From Hymenobacter wooponensis (lineage in GTDB: Bacteria > Bacteroidota > Bacteroidia > Cytophagales > Hymenobacteraceae): a stretch of 64,000 bases of DNA. Both the position numbers and the translations under genes were made by a program. The notes beneath the pieces were generated by a model. It searched no databases and was not told the origin of the DNA. It saw nothing but the letters and a program-made list of their open reading frames with translations. The stretch is taken from the NCBI RefSeq assembly GCF_004745865.1, contig NZ_SRKZ01000004.1, forward strand, positions 744,001 to 808,000, read 5' to 3'. This document shows positions 17,309-25,239 of this stretch, in pieces; the stretch's first letter is position 1; every line of letters starts with the position of its first letter.

Positions 17309-18970
17309 ATGAAACGAATTTTCCTTCTCCTGGCGGCCAGTGTTCCACTCCTTGGTCCGGCTGCTGCTCAAACTGCTCCCCTCGTCCCGAAGCGGGTTGC
17401 TAAGGCACTACTTAAGGTTAAGCCTACCGATGTCAAAGCCCACATTCAGTACCTGGCCGATGACCGGCTGCTAGGCCGCAAGCCCGGCACTCCGGGGTAT
17501 CAGATGGCGGTAGAGTACGTTACGGGCCAACTTAAAACCTTTGGCGTGCAGCCTGCCGGCGAAGAAGGTAGCTTCACCCAGCGGGTGCGCCTGCGCCGGG
17601 CTACCGTGCGCCCAGGCGCCACCGTAACCTATCAACCAGCCGGGGGTAATGTTCCACTAGCGCCCACCGAGGTGCACCTCTATCCTCACCCCGAGTTCCC
17701 GGAAACTACACTGGTTCCAACCGGGCTGGTGTTTGCGGGGTACGGAATTTCTGCCCCCGACCAAGGCTACGACGATTACCAGGGCTTGGACGTGAAAGGT
17801 AAAGTGGTAGTAATTGTGCGCGGCGCCCCTCGCAATTTCCCTAGCACTGTAGCCGCCGCCAGCCAAGATCAGACCTTGCTGGTGCAAACCGCCGCCCAAC
17901 GCGGGGCCGTAGGGGTGCTGTTTGCGGCCCCTAGGCCTGCCCCTGCCGCGGCCGCCGCGGCGGTAGCTCGCCCTCTGTCAACTACCAGTGTGCTGGGCCC
18001 TGATGGGAAAGTAGCAGCGGCTCGGGGCTTCATCAGTGGCTCGGGCTTCACCATGACGGGCACCTTATCTGCGGCGGGCCTGCAGGCCCTGTTGCGTAAT
18101 GCCGCCTCCGATACGGCCCAGGTGCTCGGCAACCTGCGCCAAGGCAAGCCAGCGCCGGTACCCCTGCGCGGAACCTTGGCTGCCACCTGGCAATCGGCTT
18201 ATCAGGATTTCGAGAGCTACAATGTGGTGGGAAAAATTGTGGGCTCTGATCCTAAGCTGCGCGATGAGTACGTGGTGCACTCAGCTCACCTTGACCATTT
18301 GGGCGTGAGCACACCCGTGCAAGGCGACTCGATTTACAATGGGGCTCACGACAACGCCTCGGGGGTGGCTTCAGTACTCGAAATTGCCCGGCTGTACTCT
18401 CAGCTCAAAGAAAAACCCAAACGCAGCATTCTGCTGGTGCTCCAGACGGGCGAGGAACTGGGGCTGCTCGGCTCGGCCTATTTCGCCGCGAGGCCTACGG
18501 TGCCAAAGTCCGCCATCGTGGCCGACGTAAATACCGACATGCCCACTATCATAGCGCCCTTGCTCTCGGTAGTGCCACTGGGCGCGCAGCACTCTAGCCT
18601 AAGCCAGCCAGTAGCTGAGGCGGCGCAGTATCTGGGCCTGACGGTGGAGGCCGACCCCGAACCAGATCAGAACCGCTTTATTCGTTCCGATCAGTACAGC
18701 TTTGTAGCTCAGGGCATTCCGGCGCTGCACATCAAATACGGCAACCGCACCACCGATGGCAAGAATAACCTCAGCGAGCAGGTGCAGAAGTGGCGCGCCG
18801 TTACCTACCACAAGCCCCAGGACGATATCAATGGGGTATTTGACTTTGAAGCAGGCAAAAAGTATGTGCAGCTTAACTTCCTGATTGGCTACTTGGTAGC
18901 ACAAAGCCCCAGCCGCCCCACCTGGAACAGTGGCGACTTTTTTGGGCAGCGGTTCGGGCAGCGGCAGTAG
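17309..18970 (+). CDS. Secreted M28-family zinc aminopeptidase with PA domain
   Basis: A 553-residue protein with a signal peptide (MKRIFLLLAASVPLLGPAAAQ). A protease-associated (PA) domain lies in the first half (FAGYGISAPDQGYDDYQG, KGKVVVIVRGAP). The M28 catalytic domain follows, with metal ligands in the usual order: His and Asp in SAHLDHLGV, Asp in HDNASGVA, Glu-Glu in TGEELGLLGS, Asp in VNTDMP and His in TYHKPQDDI. It is expected to remove N-terminal amino acids in the periplasm or outside the cell. SDQYSF occurs where many relatives have SDHYSF; this His is not the zinc ligand. The start at 17309 gives the signal peptide directly. Confidence 0.88.
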   Translation: MKRIFLLLAASVPLLGPAAAQTAPLVPKRVAKALLKVKPTDVKAHIQYLADDRLLGRKPGTPGYQMAVEYVTGQLKTFGVQPAGEEGSFTQRVRLRRATVRPGATVTYQPAGGNVPLAPTEVHLYPHPEFPETTLVPTGLVFAGYGISAPDQGYDDYQGLDVKGKVVVIVRGAPRNFPSTVAAASQDQTLLVQTAAQRGAVGVLFAAPRPAPAAAAAAVARPLSTTSVLGPDGKVAAARGFISGSGFTMTGTLSAAGLQALLRNAASDTAQVLGNLRQGKPAPVPLRGTLAATWQSAYQDFESYNVVGKIVGSDPKLRDEYVVHSAHLDHLGVSTPVQGDSIYNGAHDNASGVASVLEIARLYSQLKEKPKRSILLVLQTGEELGLLGSAYFAARPTVPKSAIVADVNTDMPTIIAPLLSVVPLGAQHSSLSQPVAEAAQYLGLTVEADPEPDQNRFIRSDQYSFVAQGIPALHIKYGNRTTDGKNNLSEQVQKWRAVTYHKPQDDINGVFDFEAGKKYVQLNFLIGYLVAQSPSRPTWNSGDFFGQRFGQRQ

Positions 18971-19104
18971 GGCACTTTTTCGGGAGCAGGTGCGGAAATT
19001 CGCCTGAAAAACCCGAATATTATGCAATCAACATTCTTCCCTGATCCTATGCAAGTGCCTGCGAATACCATTGGCAGGCTGCCTTCTACTGCTTAGCTGC
19101 ATTT

Positions 19105-19707
19105 ATGATCATTTACGGCCATCGCGCCTCTCATCTCACCACGGAGGCAGTACCCGGCTCTTGTCCCTCCTGCGCTACTCCTGACAGCCGACGCGTAAGT
19201 GTATTTGGGCGTTATGCGCACATCTACTGGATTCCTCTATTCCCCTTCGGTAAGACTGGTGTAGCTGAGTGTGGCCACTGCCGCCAAGTAGTGCAGGCCA
19301 AGGAAATGGACCCCAACCTGAAACAAACTCTTCAGGAAGTGAAGCAGCGGGTACGCGTACCCCTATGGCACTTCAGCGGCTTGGCGCTGTTAGCAATTGC
19401 CATCGTGTGGGGAATTATTGTGCATAACCAGAGCCAGAAAAACACTCAGACGTTTATTCAGGCCCCCCACCCCGGCGACCTGTATCACATCCGCACCGAA
19501 AACGGGCACTATTCCCTCCTCAAGGTGCAGGACGTAACCGGCAACAGCGTGAAGTTGCTGCCCAACAACTATGAGATGGAAAGCCAGACCGAAGTCGGCA
19601 AGCTCAACAAGCCAGAGAACTACGCCGCCGAGCCAGTAGAGCTAACCCGGTACGACCTCCGAATTATGCTCACCAAAGAAGAGATTCTGGAAGTAGAGCG
19701 CCCGTAA
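19105..19707 (+). CDS. Zinc-ribbon protein with one transmembrane helix
   Basis: A 200-residue protein. An N-terminal zinc ribbon (CPSC at about residues 20-23 and CGHC at about 56-59) flanks the hydrophobic IYWIPLFPFGK. A single transmembrane helix (LWHFSGLALLAIAIVWGIIV) lies at about 90-110. The C-terminal domain contains GDLYHIRTENGHYSLLKV. The combination of a cytoplasmic ribbon, a membrane span and a small periplasmic beta-domain is seen in uncharacterised Hymenobacter proteins. The function is unknown. A clean terminator follows 29 bases after the stop, so it is transcribed separately from the ligase-BtaA genes downstream. Confidence 0.7.
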   Translation: MIIYGHRASHLTTEAVPGSCPSCATPDSRRVSVFGRYAHIYWIPLFPFGKTGVAECGHCRQVVQAKEMDPNLKQTLQEVKQRVRVPLWHFSGLALLAIAIVWGIIVHNQSQKNTQTFIQAPHPGDLYHIRTENGHYSLLKVQDVTGNSVKLLPNNYEMESQTEVGKLNKPENYAAEPVELTRYDLRIMLTKEEILEVERP

Positions 19708-19735
19708 GGATATATAGTAAAACATAGCCCCTCCC

Positions 19736-19772
19736 AAAAGTCCCGACAGCAACTGCCTGTCGGGACTTTTTT
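19736..19772 (+). terminator. Rho-independent terminator after the zinc-ribbon gene
   Basis: AGTCCCGACAG pairs with CTGTCGGGACT around a 7-base loop and is followed by TTTTTT. It insulates the next operon, which begins at 19948. Confidence 0.9.
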
Positions 19773-19947
19773 ATGCATTTAAGGCTCTTCTAGACCAGTA
19801 TATCCATTGTTTGTCTGAGTGCTGAAAAGTCTACGAAATTGCGCTTGTGGTTTTGAATCGGAAGGGAATAAGGCTCCATTTGAAGCATACACCGCCGGAT
19901 ACCTGCCGGCGGCCCTGCTCCACCTGTTGCGCTCTGCTCCTGCCCTC

Positions 19948-21399
19948 ATGTCTGCCAATTTCTACGAGCTGATTCACCACACGCTTACTACCCACCCCGC
20001 CGAACAGGTCTGGGTGCAGTGGCCCGCTCTGCCCGGCCAACAAGCCCCGGCCGCTGATACCGGTCGGAGCTTGTTGGGCCGCATTGGGGCTATGAGCGTG
20101 CGGTTAGGCAGCCACGGGGTGCAGCCTGGGCAGCGGGTGTTGCTAGTACTACCGGTGGGGCCGGCTCTGCTGAGTGGGCTACTAGGCCTGTTGGCAGTAG
20201 GAGCAGTGCCGGTGCTCCCACCAGCGGGCAGCACTCCCAGTAGCCTTCGACTGCTAGCTAAGCAGCAGGGCATTGGAGTAGCACTAGTGAGCGATGCCGT
20301 ACCGGCCTGGGCCCGGCTGCTAGCTCGGCTGAGAGGCCTACGTTTGGTAATATCTCCGGCGGCAAGTTCGGCTGCCATATCTCCGTTGCGCCCTCAGCCG
20401 GTACCTGCTAATCAGCCCGCCTTGGTTTCGTATAGCTCTGGCTCCACGGGCGGCGCGCCTAAAACAGTGGTGCGGACCCACGCCGTGCTCACGGCCCAAC
20501 ACCTTACCCTGAAGGCCGCTTTCCCCCCCCTGCCTGGCCAGCACGATTTCCCGCTGTTCCCGAATGTCCTCCTGCATAACCTGGCGGCGGGCGTAACCAG
20601 CGTGCTCCCAGCGGTGCCCGCCCTAGATGTGCGCCAGCTAGAGGCCGCGACGGTAGTAGAGCAGCTACGCACCGGTCCGGTTCACACCCTCACCGGCAAC
20701 GTATTCTATTTCCGCCGACTGCTGGAACACCTAACCCAGCACCCCACCGTTTTCCCTGAAGTAGTAGCCTTGGGCATTGGTGGCTCGCCGGTACCCGAAG
20801 TACTGCTGGCGGCCTTGCAGCCTTACTTCCCGGCGGCCCAACGAATCATTATTTATGGATCTTCTGAGGCGGAGCCCTTAGCCATTCGAGAGGCCGCTGC
20901 CTCCCCTGCTCCGCCGCCCGCGGCGGGGTATTGCGTAGGCCACCTCCGGCCAGAGCTTACCTGGGAGCTGCGCCCCCTAGGCCAGGTACGGACGCCCGCT
21001 GGAAACTGGGTGCAGGTAGGTGAACTAGCAGTACGCGGCCCACACGTAGCGGTGGCCGAGGCAGAGTGGTTCCTGACCGGTGACTTCGGTTACCTCGATG
21101 CCGAGCAGCGGCTAATACTCACGGGGCGCAAAGGCAACGAAATCATTGTGGCGGGGGTGCAGCACTATCAGCTAGAGCACGCCCTTAGTACCGTGCCAGG
21201 GGTGGCCCGCGTAGCGGCTAGGCCTACTGCCAACGGCTTTACGGTATACGTGCAGGGTACCGCGGCGCTAGAGCCCGCCTTGTGGACGGTGCTAGGCCAG
21301 TGCTTCCCCTCAGATTTGCCGGTTAGCCTGCTGTTCCGGGCAGAGCTGCCAGTGGACAGGCGACATCATTCCAAGATTTTATACGCTGAGCTGGCCTAG
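19948..21399 (+). CDS. AMP-binding acyl/aryl ligase, first gene of the lipid-like cluster
   Basis: A 483-residue ANL-superfamily adenylating enzyme. The ATP phosphate loop is SYSSGSTGGAPKTVVRTH, the A5 motif IIYGSSEAEPLA, the A7/A8 hinge FLTGDFGYLDAEQRLILTGRKG with HYQLEHAL, and the catalytic Lys lies in HHSKILY at the end. It should activate a carboxylate as acyl-AMP and pass it to CoA, an acyl carrier protein or an amine. There is no carrier domain in the protein. ATG 19948 is the sensible start, although the frame is open to 19819. The BtaA-like gene starts 69 bases after the stop and a kinase gene follows, so this is probably a three-gene operon. Confidence 0.82.
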   Translation: MSANFYELIHHTLTTHPAEQVWVQWPALPGQQAPAADTGRSLLGRIGAMSVRLGSHGVQPGQRVLLVLPVGPALLSGLLGLLAVGAVPVLPPAGSTPSSLRLLAKQQGIGVALVSDAVPAWARLLARLRGLRLVISPAASSAAISPLRPQPVPANQPALVSYSSGSTGGAPKTVVRTHAVLTAQHLTLKAAFPPLPGQHDFPLFPNVLLHNLAAGVTSVLPAVPALDVRQLEAATVVEQLRTGPVHTLTGNVFYFRRLLEHLTQHPTVFPEVVALGIGGSPVPEVLLAALQPYFPAAQRIIIYGSSEAEPLAIREAAASPAPPPAAGYCVGHLRPELTWELRPLGQVRTPAGNWVQVGELAVRGPHVAVAEAEWFLTGDFGYLDAEQRLILTGRKGNEIIVAGVQHYQLEHALSTVPGVARVAARPTANGFTVYVQGTAALEPALWTVLGQCFPSDLPVSLLFRAELPVDRRHHSKILYAELA

Positions 21400-21468
21400 C
21401 GGGGCACTTGCGCGCAACGCCGAGAGTGCTTTTCGGCTCCTCTTATTACCCTCCCATTCCTTACTGCC

Positions 21469-22605
21469 ATGAATTCTGAGTTCTATAACGTTGCCCTCGA
21501 CCGTGTCCGGTACTCCCTGGTGTGGGAAGATAGCCGCACCTTGTATCAGGCTCTTGAGCTGAATCCAGCTGATGAAGTGCTGGTTATTACCTCGGCGGGC
21601 TGCAACGCGCTCAATACATTGCTGGCGGGGGCCAAGCGCGTCACGGCCCTTGATCTGAACCCGGTGCAGAACCACCTGCTCTCCTTTAAGTGCTACCTGA
21701 TTAAGTATCATTCGGCGGAGGTATTTCAGGCACTGCTGGGCCTAAAGGGCCTTGAGGAAGTAGCTGCTACTTGGGCGCAGGTGGCTCCTACAATGCCCTG
21801 CGCGTTGCGGCAGTACTGGGCGCCATTTTTTACAAGTCACCCAGGTGGCCTACTGACGGCGGGCCGCCTGGAAACCTATTTGACAGACTTTCTGCCCGGT
21901 TTGCCCTTGGCTATGCAAGCGGCTCTGCATGGCTTATTCACCTTTGCCACTACGGCTAGCCAGGTGGAGTTCTTTGAGCGCGAATTGCACGGCACCGCCT
22001 TCCAGGAGCAGTTTATCCGGTATTTCGACGAGGCCAACCTGAGTAAAGGGCGCGACCCGCAGTTGTTCCGCTACGCGCCCGAATCGGGAGGGGAGGCGTT
22101 TTATGCCCGCTTACGGCAGCAGCTCCGCACCCAACTAGCCCGCGACAACTTCTTTCTGCGATTCTTCTTTTTTGGCCCCGCTCACATGCCTGAGCGGTTG
22201 CTGCCGCCGTGCTACCAAACCAAGAACTTTGGGGCGCTGCGTGAGCGGCTGCCAGTGCTGCAAATCCGCCAGGGCGAGGCCAGTGATTTTCTGCTTTCAC
22301 CAGCGGGCCGCCATATCACCAAAGCCAGCTTATCAAACATATTCGAGTACGTCAGTGCAGCGGAATTTCAGCGCGTTACGAAGGCTCTGCTCCAGGACCC
22401 GGAGCGGCACTTGCGGCTGGTTTTCTGGAACCTGCTCCAGCCCCAGGGAGAAGCACCAGGTACACTCCCCCTCGACAAGGACCTGTCTCAGGCGCTGACC
22501 GACACGGACAGCTGCTTTTACTTCCGCAGCGTCCGGGTCTTTGATTCGGAGCTGGTACCAGTGCCCGTTGAAGCCACTGCGCCCCTGGCCTACCACCAGC
22601 GCTAG
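21469..22605 (+). CDS. BtaA-like (DUF3419) S-adenosylmethionine 3-amino-3-carboxypropyl transferase
   Basis: A 378-residue protein with the DUF3419/BtaA signature. It begins FYNVALDRVRYSLVWEDSR, then has a SAM-binding core VLVITSAGCNALNTLLAGAK with ALDLNPVQNHLLSFKC. Toward the end ASLSNIFEYVS and LRLVFWNLL match the family's C-terminal part. In betaine-lipid synthesis BtaA moves the aminocarboxypropyl group of SAM onto diacylglycerol to make diacylglyceryl-homoserine. No BtaB N-methyltransferase is adjacent, so the product may be unmethylated or the acceptor may differ. It is flanked closely by the ligase (69 bp) and the kinase (39 bp) on the same strand. Confidence 0.82.
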   Translation: MNSEFYNVALDRVRYSLVWEDSRTLYQALELNPADEVLVITSAGCNALNTLLAGAKRVTALDLNPVQNHLLSFKCYLIKYHSAEVFQALLGLKGLEEVAATWAQVAPTMPCALRQYWAPFFTSHPGGLLTAGRLETYLTDFLPGLPLAMQAALHGLFTFATTASQVEFFERELHGTAFQEQFIRYFDEANLSKGRDPQLFRYAPESGGEAFYARLRQQLRTQLARDNFFLRFFFFGPAHMPERLLPPCYQTKNFGALRERLPVLQIRQGEASDFLLSPAGRHITKASLSNIFEYVSAAEFQRVTKALLQDPERHLRLVFWNLLQPQGEAPGTLPLDKDLSQALTDTDSCFYFRSVRVFDSELVPVPVEATAPLAYHQR

Positions 22606-22644
22606 CCGCCACGTTTGGTTGTCACTTCTCTCCCTATATCAGCC

Positions 22645-23844
22645 ATGGATACTGCCTACTATTTCTCGCCTGCGTTTTTGGAAAGCTTGCTCCGGGCCCG
22701 CCCCGGCGCCCCCGCTGATTTACGAGTGGAACAGGTCCAGCCTTTTTCAGTAGATAACTCAGCTAGTATTCTGGCGGTGCTCACTGCCGGGCACGCCGGC
22801 CGGCCGGTAGGCCACTTCGGGGTGGAGGTAACGTGGCGGGCGGGTGGCCTAGCCGAAACCCGACGCCTTGTGCTGAAGCTGAAGCCGCCCGGTACGGAGG
22901 TGGCCGCCATGCTGGCAAGCCTGGCCCAGGCTACCGGTGAGCCCTTGGCTTCGGTGTACCCATACTACGAGGCTCGCACGGGCTTTGCCCATACCCACGG
23001 CCGGGAGCTGGCCGTGTATGAGCAGCACGCCTGCCACCCCCTGCTGCCGAGCATATGGGGCCTGCACGCCGATGCAGAAAACGGTGTGTACGTGGTGCTG
23101 ATGGAATACCTGGAAGACGTAGAGCTGCTAAACTCCGTGATGCAGCCCCAGGCCTGGACCGATGCTCACTTGCGTGTGGCCCTCGCCCAGCTAGCCGTCT
23201 GGCACGCCGGTCACCTTCACGCGCCGCCCCAGCTGCCCGCCCTCCCGGGTGGCGAGTGCGCGGGGCCTATCTACCTGCTAGAGCAAGTACCGCTGTGGGA
23301 AGGGCTGCTGGATAGCGCGGCCGCGCATTTCCCTGACCTGTACTCCCCAGCTCGCGTAGGCCACCTCCGCCGGGCCCTAGCTGATCTTCCCCAGCATGCC
23401 GCTACCCTGGCCGCTGAACCACACACCCTCATTCACAACGACCTAAACCCGCGCAATACCTGCTTCCGCCGCACCCCAGCCGGGCAACTGCAGTTCTGCG
23501 CCTACGACTGGGAGCTGGCTACCTACCACGTGCCGCACTACGATGTTGCTGAACTGCTCTGCTTCGTGCTCGATGCCGACCGCTACCACCTGCGCGCCAC
23601 CTACTTGGAGTACTACCGCCAGCAGCTCCACCAGCTCACCGGCTCTTATGCTGATGCCGATGCGTTTGGGCACACCTTCGGAGTAGCGGCTCTGAACTTC
23701 GGCTTGCACCGGCTGGGCATGTACCTGATGGCCCATGCGGTCAGCCCTTACCCCTTCCTGCCCCGGGTAGTGAATAGCTTATTTGACACATTGGAGGAGT
23801 TTCTACCCCAGCCAGAAACAGTAAAGAAGGTAGCAGCCGTCTAA
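22645..23844 (+). CDS. APH/choline-kinase-like phosphotransferase
   Basis: A 399-residue kinase of the aminoglycoside phosphotransferase / choline kinase fold. The catalytic loop is LIHNDLNPRNTCF (Asp as base, Asn as Mg ligand) and the metal-binding loop is AYDWELAT, in place of DFG. The N-lobe has RLVLKLK. A Trp-, Tyr- and Leu-rich C-lobe follows. Relatives phosphorylate small hydroxyl compounds such as choline, homoserine or amino sugars. In this setting the substrate could be a head-group intermediate. ATG 22645 was chosen; the TTG at 22615 gives ten more residues with no family support. A bidirectional hairpin follows the stop. Confidence 0.8.
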   Translation: MDTAYYFSPAFLESLLRARPGAPADLRVEQVQPFSVDNSASILAVLTAGHAGRPVGHFGVEVTWRAGGLAETRRLVLKLKPPGTEVAAMLASLAQATGEPLASVYPYYEARTGFAHTHGRELAVYEQHACHPLLPSIWGLHADAENGVYVVLMEYLEDVELLNSVMQPQAWTDAHLRVALAQLAVWHAGHLHAPPQLPALPGGECAGPIYLLEQVPLWEGLLDSAAAHFPDLYSPARVGHLRRALADLPQHAATLAAEPHTLIHNDLNPRNTCFRRTPAGQLQFCAYDWELATYHVPHYDVAELLCFVLDADRYHLRATYLEYYRQQLHQLTGSYADADAFGHTFGVAALNFGLHRLGMYLMAHAVSPYPFLPRVVNSLFDTLEEFLPQPETVKKVAAV

Positions 23845-23876
23845 TCCCGACCAGATAGCCACGGCAGCCCTAACCA

Positions 23877-23918
23877 ACAGCCCGTCATCCTGACAAAGAA
23901 AGGATGACGGGCTGTTTT
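23877..23918. terminator. Bidirectional terminator between convergent cluster genes
   Basis: ACAGCCCGTCATCC pairs exactly with GGATGACGGGCTGT around an 11-base loop, followed by TTTT on the plus strand. It separates the kinase gene from the convergent acyltransferase gene. The GTCATCC arm matches the ends of the dispersed palindromic repeats. Confidence 0.8.
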
Positions 23919-23931
23919 GGCTATTCTGAAT

Positions 23932-24990
23932 TCATAATTCCTTTCTGTACAGCGCGTAATGCGCGATTTCAGTGGGGAGGCCGTCGGTGAAGTGGAGGGA
24001 GAAGTTATCGGTGCGCATGAGGCAGAAAATCACCTGCTGATACCACTCTCGAAAGTGCACCATGCCGTAGGCGCCAAGGGCATTCATGAGGCCGCGGTTG
24101 CGGAAACTGGGGTGCACGCCCACCGTTTTGGCCAGCAGCGTGGGGGCCGTGAGACGCGGGTAGTCGCGCTGGAAGTCAGGCGGCTGGGTGGCGGCTTGGC
24201 CTAGCGGCGCATAGTTAGGCTGGCACAAGCTTAGCGCCGCTAATTGCCCTGAGTTCTGGTCGCGCAGCAATACGGAGGTGTGCGGGCACAATCCCGCCGC
24301 ATACGTGCGATTGTATAACCCTCGAAATTGGGCCTCCGATACTGGCCGGTATGCTGGGTTAGCACCAAATACCGCTTGCACCAGCTCAAACAACTCCGCC
24401 TCGTGCTGCGGCCACGTATCGGCGTTGAGCGGTAAAAACTCGAATGGCAACGCGGCTAGTGCGTCCAGCAGCGGCTGCTTATCGGTGTATACGGCCGGCA
24501 CCGTTTCGGGCCGAATGAGGCGGCTCTCGAAAGTCAGATGCGCCCGAAATCCTAGCTCCTCAAGCAGCGGCGGGTAGTACGTGGGGTTGGTGGGCTCCCG
24601 GTCGAAACGGCCCCAGGAAGGCGCAGCGCCCACCCGCAGCCGGTAACGCTGAAACGTGTTGAAGTCCAGAGGGCCGGTTAGGGCTGGGCAGCCCCGGCGG
24701 CGAGCTTCCGCTTCGAGGGCGGCAAAGGCCTGTGCGTTGGCGGTGGCATCGGGGCTACTTTCCCAGAAACCAAATCGGGCCTCGCCTCCTTCCTTGGGGA
24801 ACTGGCCTACAAGCCGAACCTGCGCGAAATCAGTAAAGAAAATGATGTTGTAGCGCTCAGCCTCCTCCGCAAACAGGGTCGTCAGCATCTGCTCATCCGG
24901 CCTCGGAGCTTGGGCAGGCAGGGCAACCTCAAAAAAGCCTGCTGGCAGTGTGCCAGCGTATGGAATAACCGCAAGCGTATCGGTGAGCAT
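23932..24990 (-). CDS. GNAT-like acyltransferase (YghO-type)
   Basis: A 352-residue protein with an acyl-CoA N-acyltransferase fold. The segment LTGPLDFNTFQRYRLRVG, then TYYPPLLEELGFRAHLTFES, matches the YghO-type family. The C-terminal half carries TVGVHPSFRNRGLMNAL, a typical acetyl-CoA pyrophosphate-binding loop, and ends with FSLHFTDGLPTEIAHYALY. It probably transfers an acyl group from a CoA or carrier thioester to an amine or hydroxyl. It is the last gene of a minus-strand group (UbiA-like, dikinase-like, this), 249 bases after the dikinase gene. The substrate is unknown. Confidence 0.7.
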   Translation of the reverse strand: MLTDTLAVIPYAGTLPAGFFEVALPAQAPRPDEQMLTTLFAEEAERYNIIFFTDFAQVRLVGQFPKEGGEARFGFWESSPDATANAQAFAALEAEARRRGCPALTGPLDFNTFQRYRLRVGAAPSWGRFDREPTNPTYYPPLLEELGFRAHLTFESRLIRPETVPAVYTDKQPLLDALAALPFEFLPLNADTWPQHEAELFELVQAVFGANPAYRPVSEAQFRGLYNRTYAAGLCPHTSVLLRDQNSGQLAALSLCQPNYAPLGQAATQPPDFQRDYPRLTAPTLLAKTVGVHPSFRNRGLMNALGAYGMVHFREWYQQVIFCLMRTDNFSLHFTDGLPTEIAHYALYRKEL

Positions 24991-25239
24991 GAGATGTTTG
25001 ATGGTAGCGTTTAAACTAAAGGTCGTTGGGCTCCTTTGACCATTATGCTAAGCATGTAGTCCACTGGCGCACTGACGATTGGATTATGGAGATCCGACAC
25101 TTGGCTCCGCCGACCTTCAGGTTGCGGCTCGGAGCATGCTGGTGTTGGTTACTAGGGTATTCTAGACCAGTCGTTGGCTACGCCGACCTGTGGTTCAACG
25201 AGAAGACGCGAAGTGCCGCGTCTCTACCTCGTTCTCGCG
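24991..25239. other. Intergenic stretch with short repeats
   Basis: It holds two near-identical direct copies of TTGGCTCCGCCGACCTT (25101 and 25174, two mismatches), a small hairpin AGACGCG/CGCGTCT at 25204-25223, and one copy of TTCTAGACCAGT at 25160. No gene or clear promoter was seen. The repeats look like decayed dispersed elements. Confidence 0.4.

Noticed and set aside
25204..25223. Small hairpin AGACGCG/CGCGTCT as a terminator
   Set aside because: Short stem without a T tract, more like a dispersed repeat fragment.
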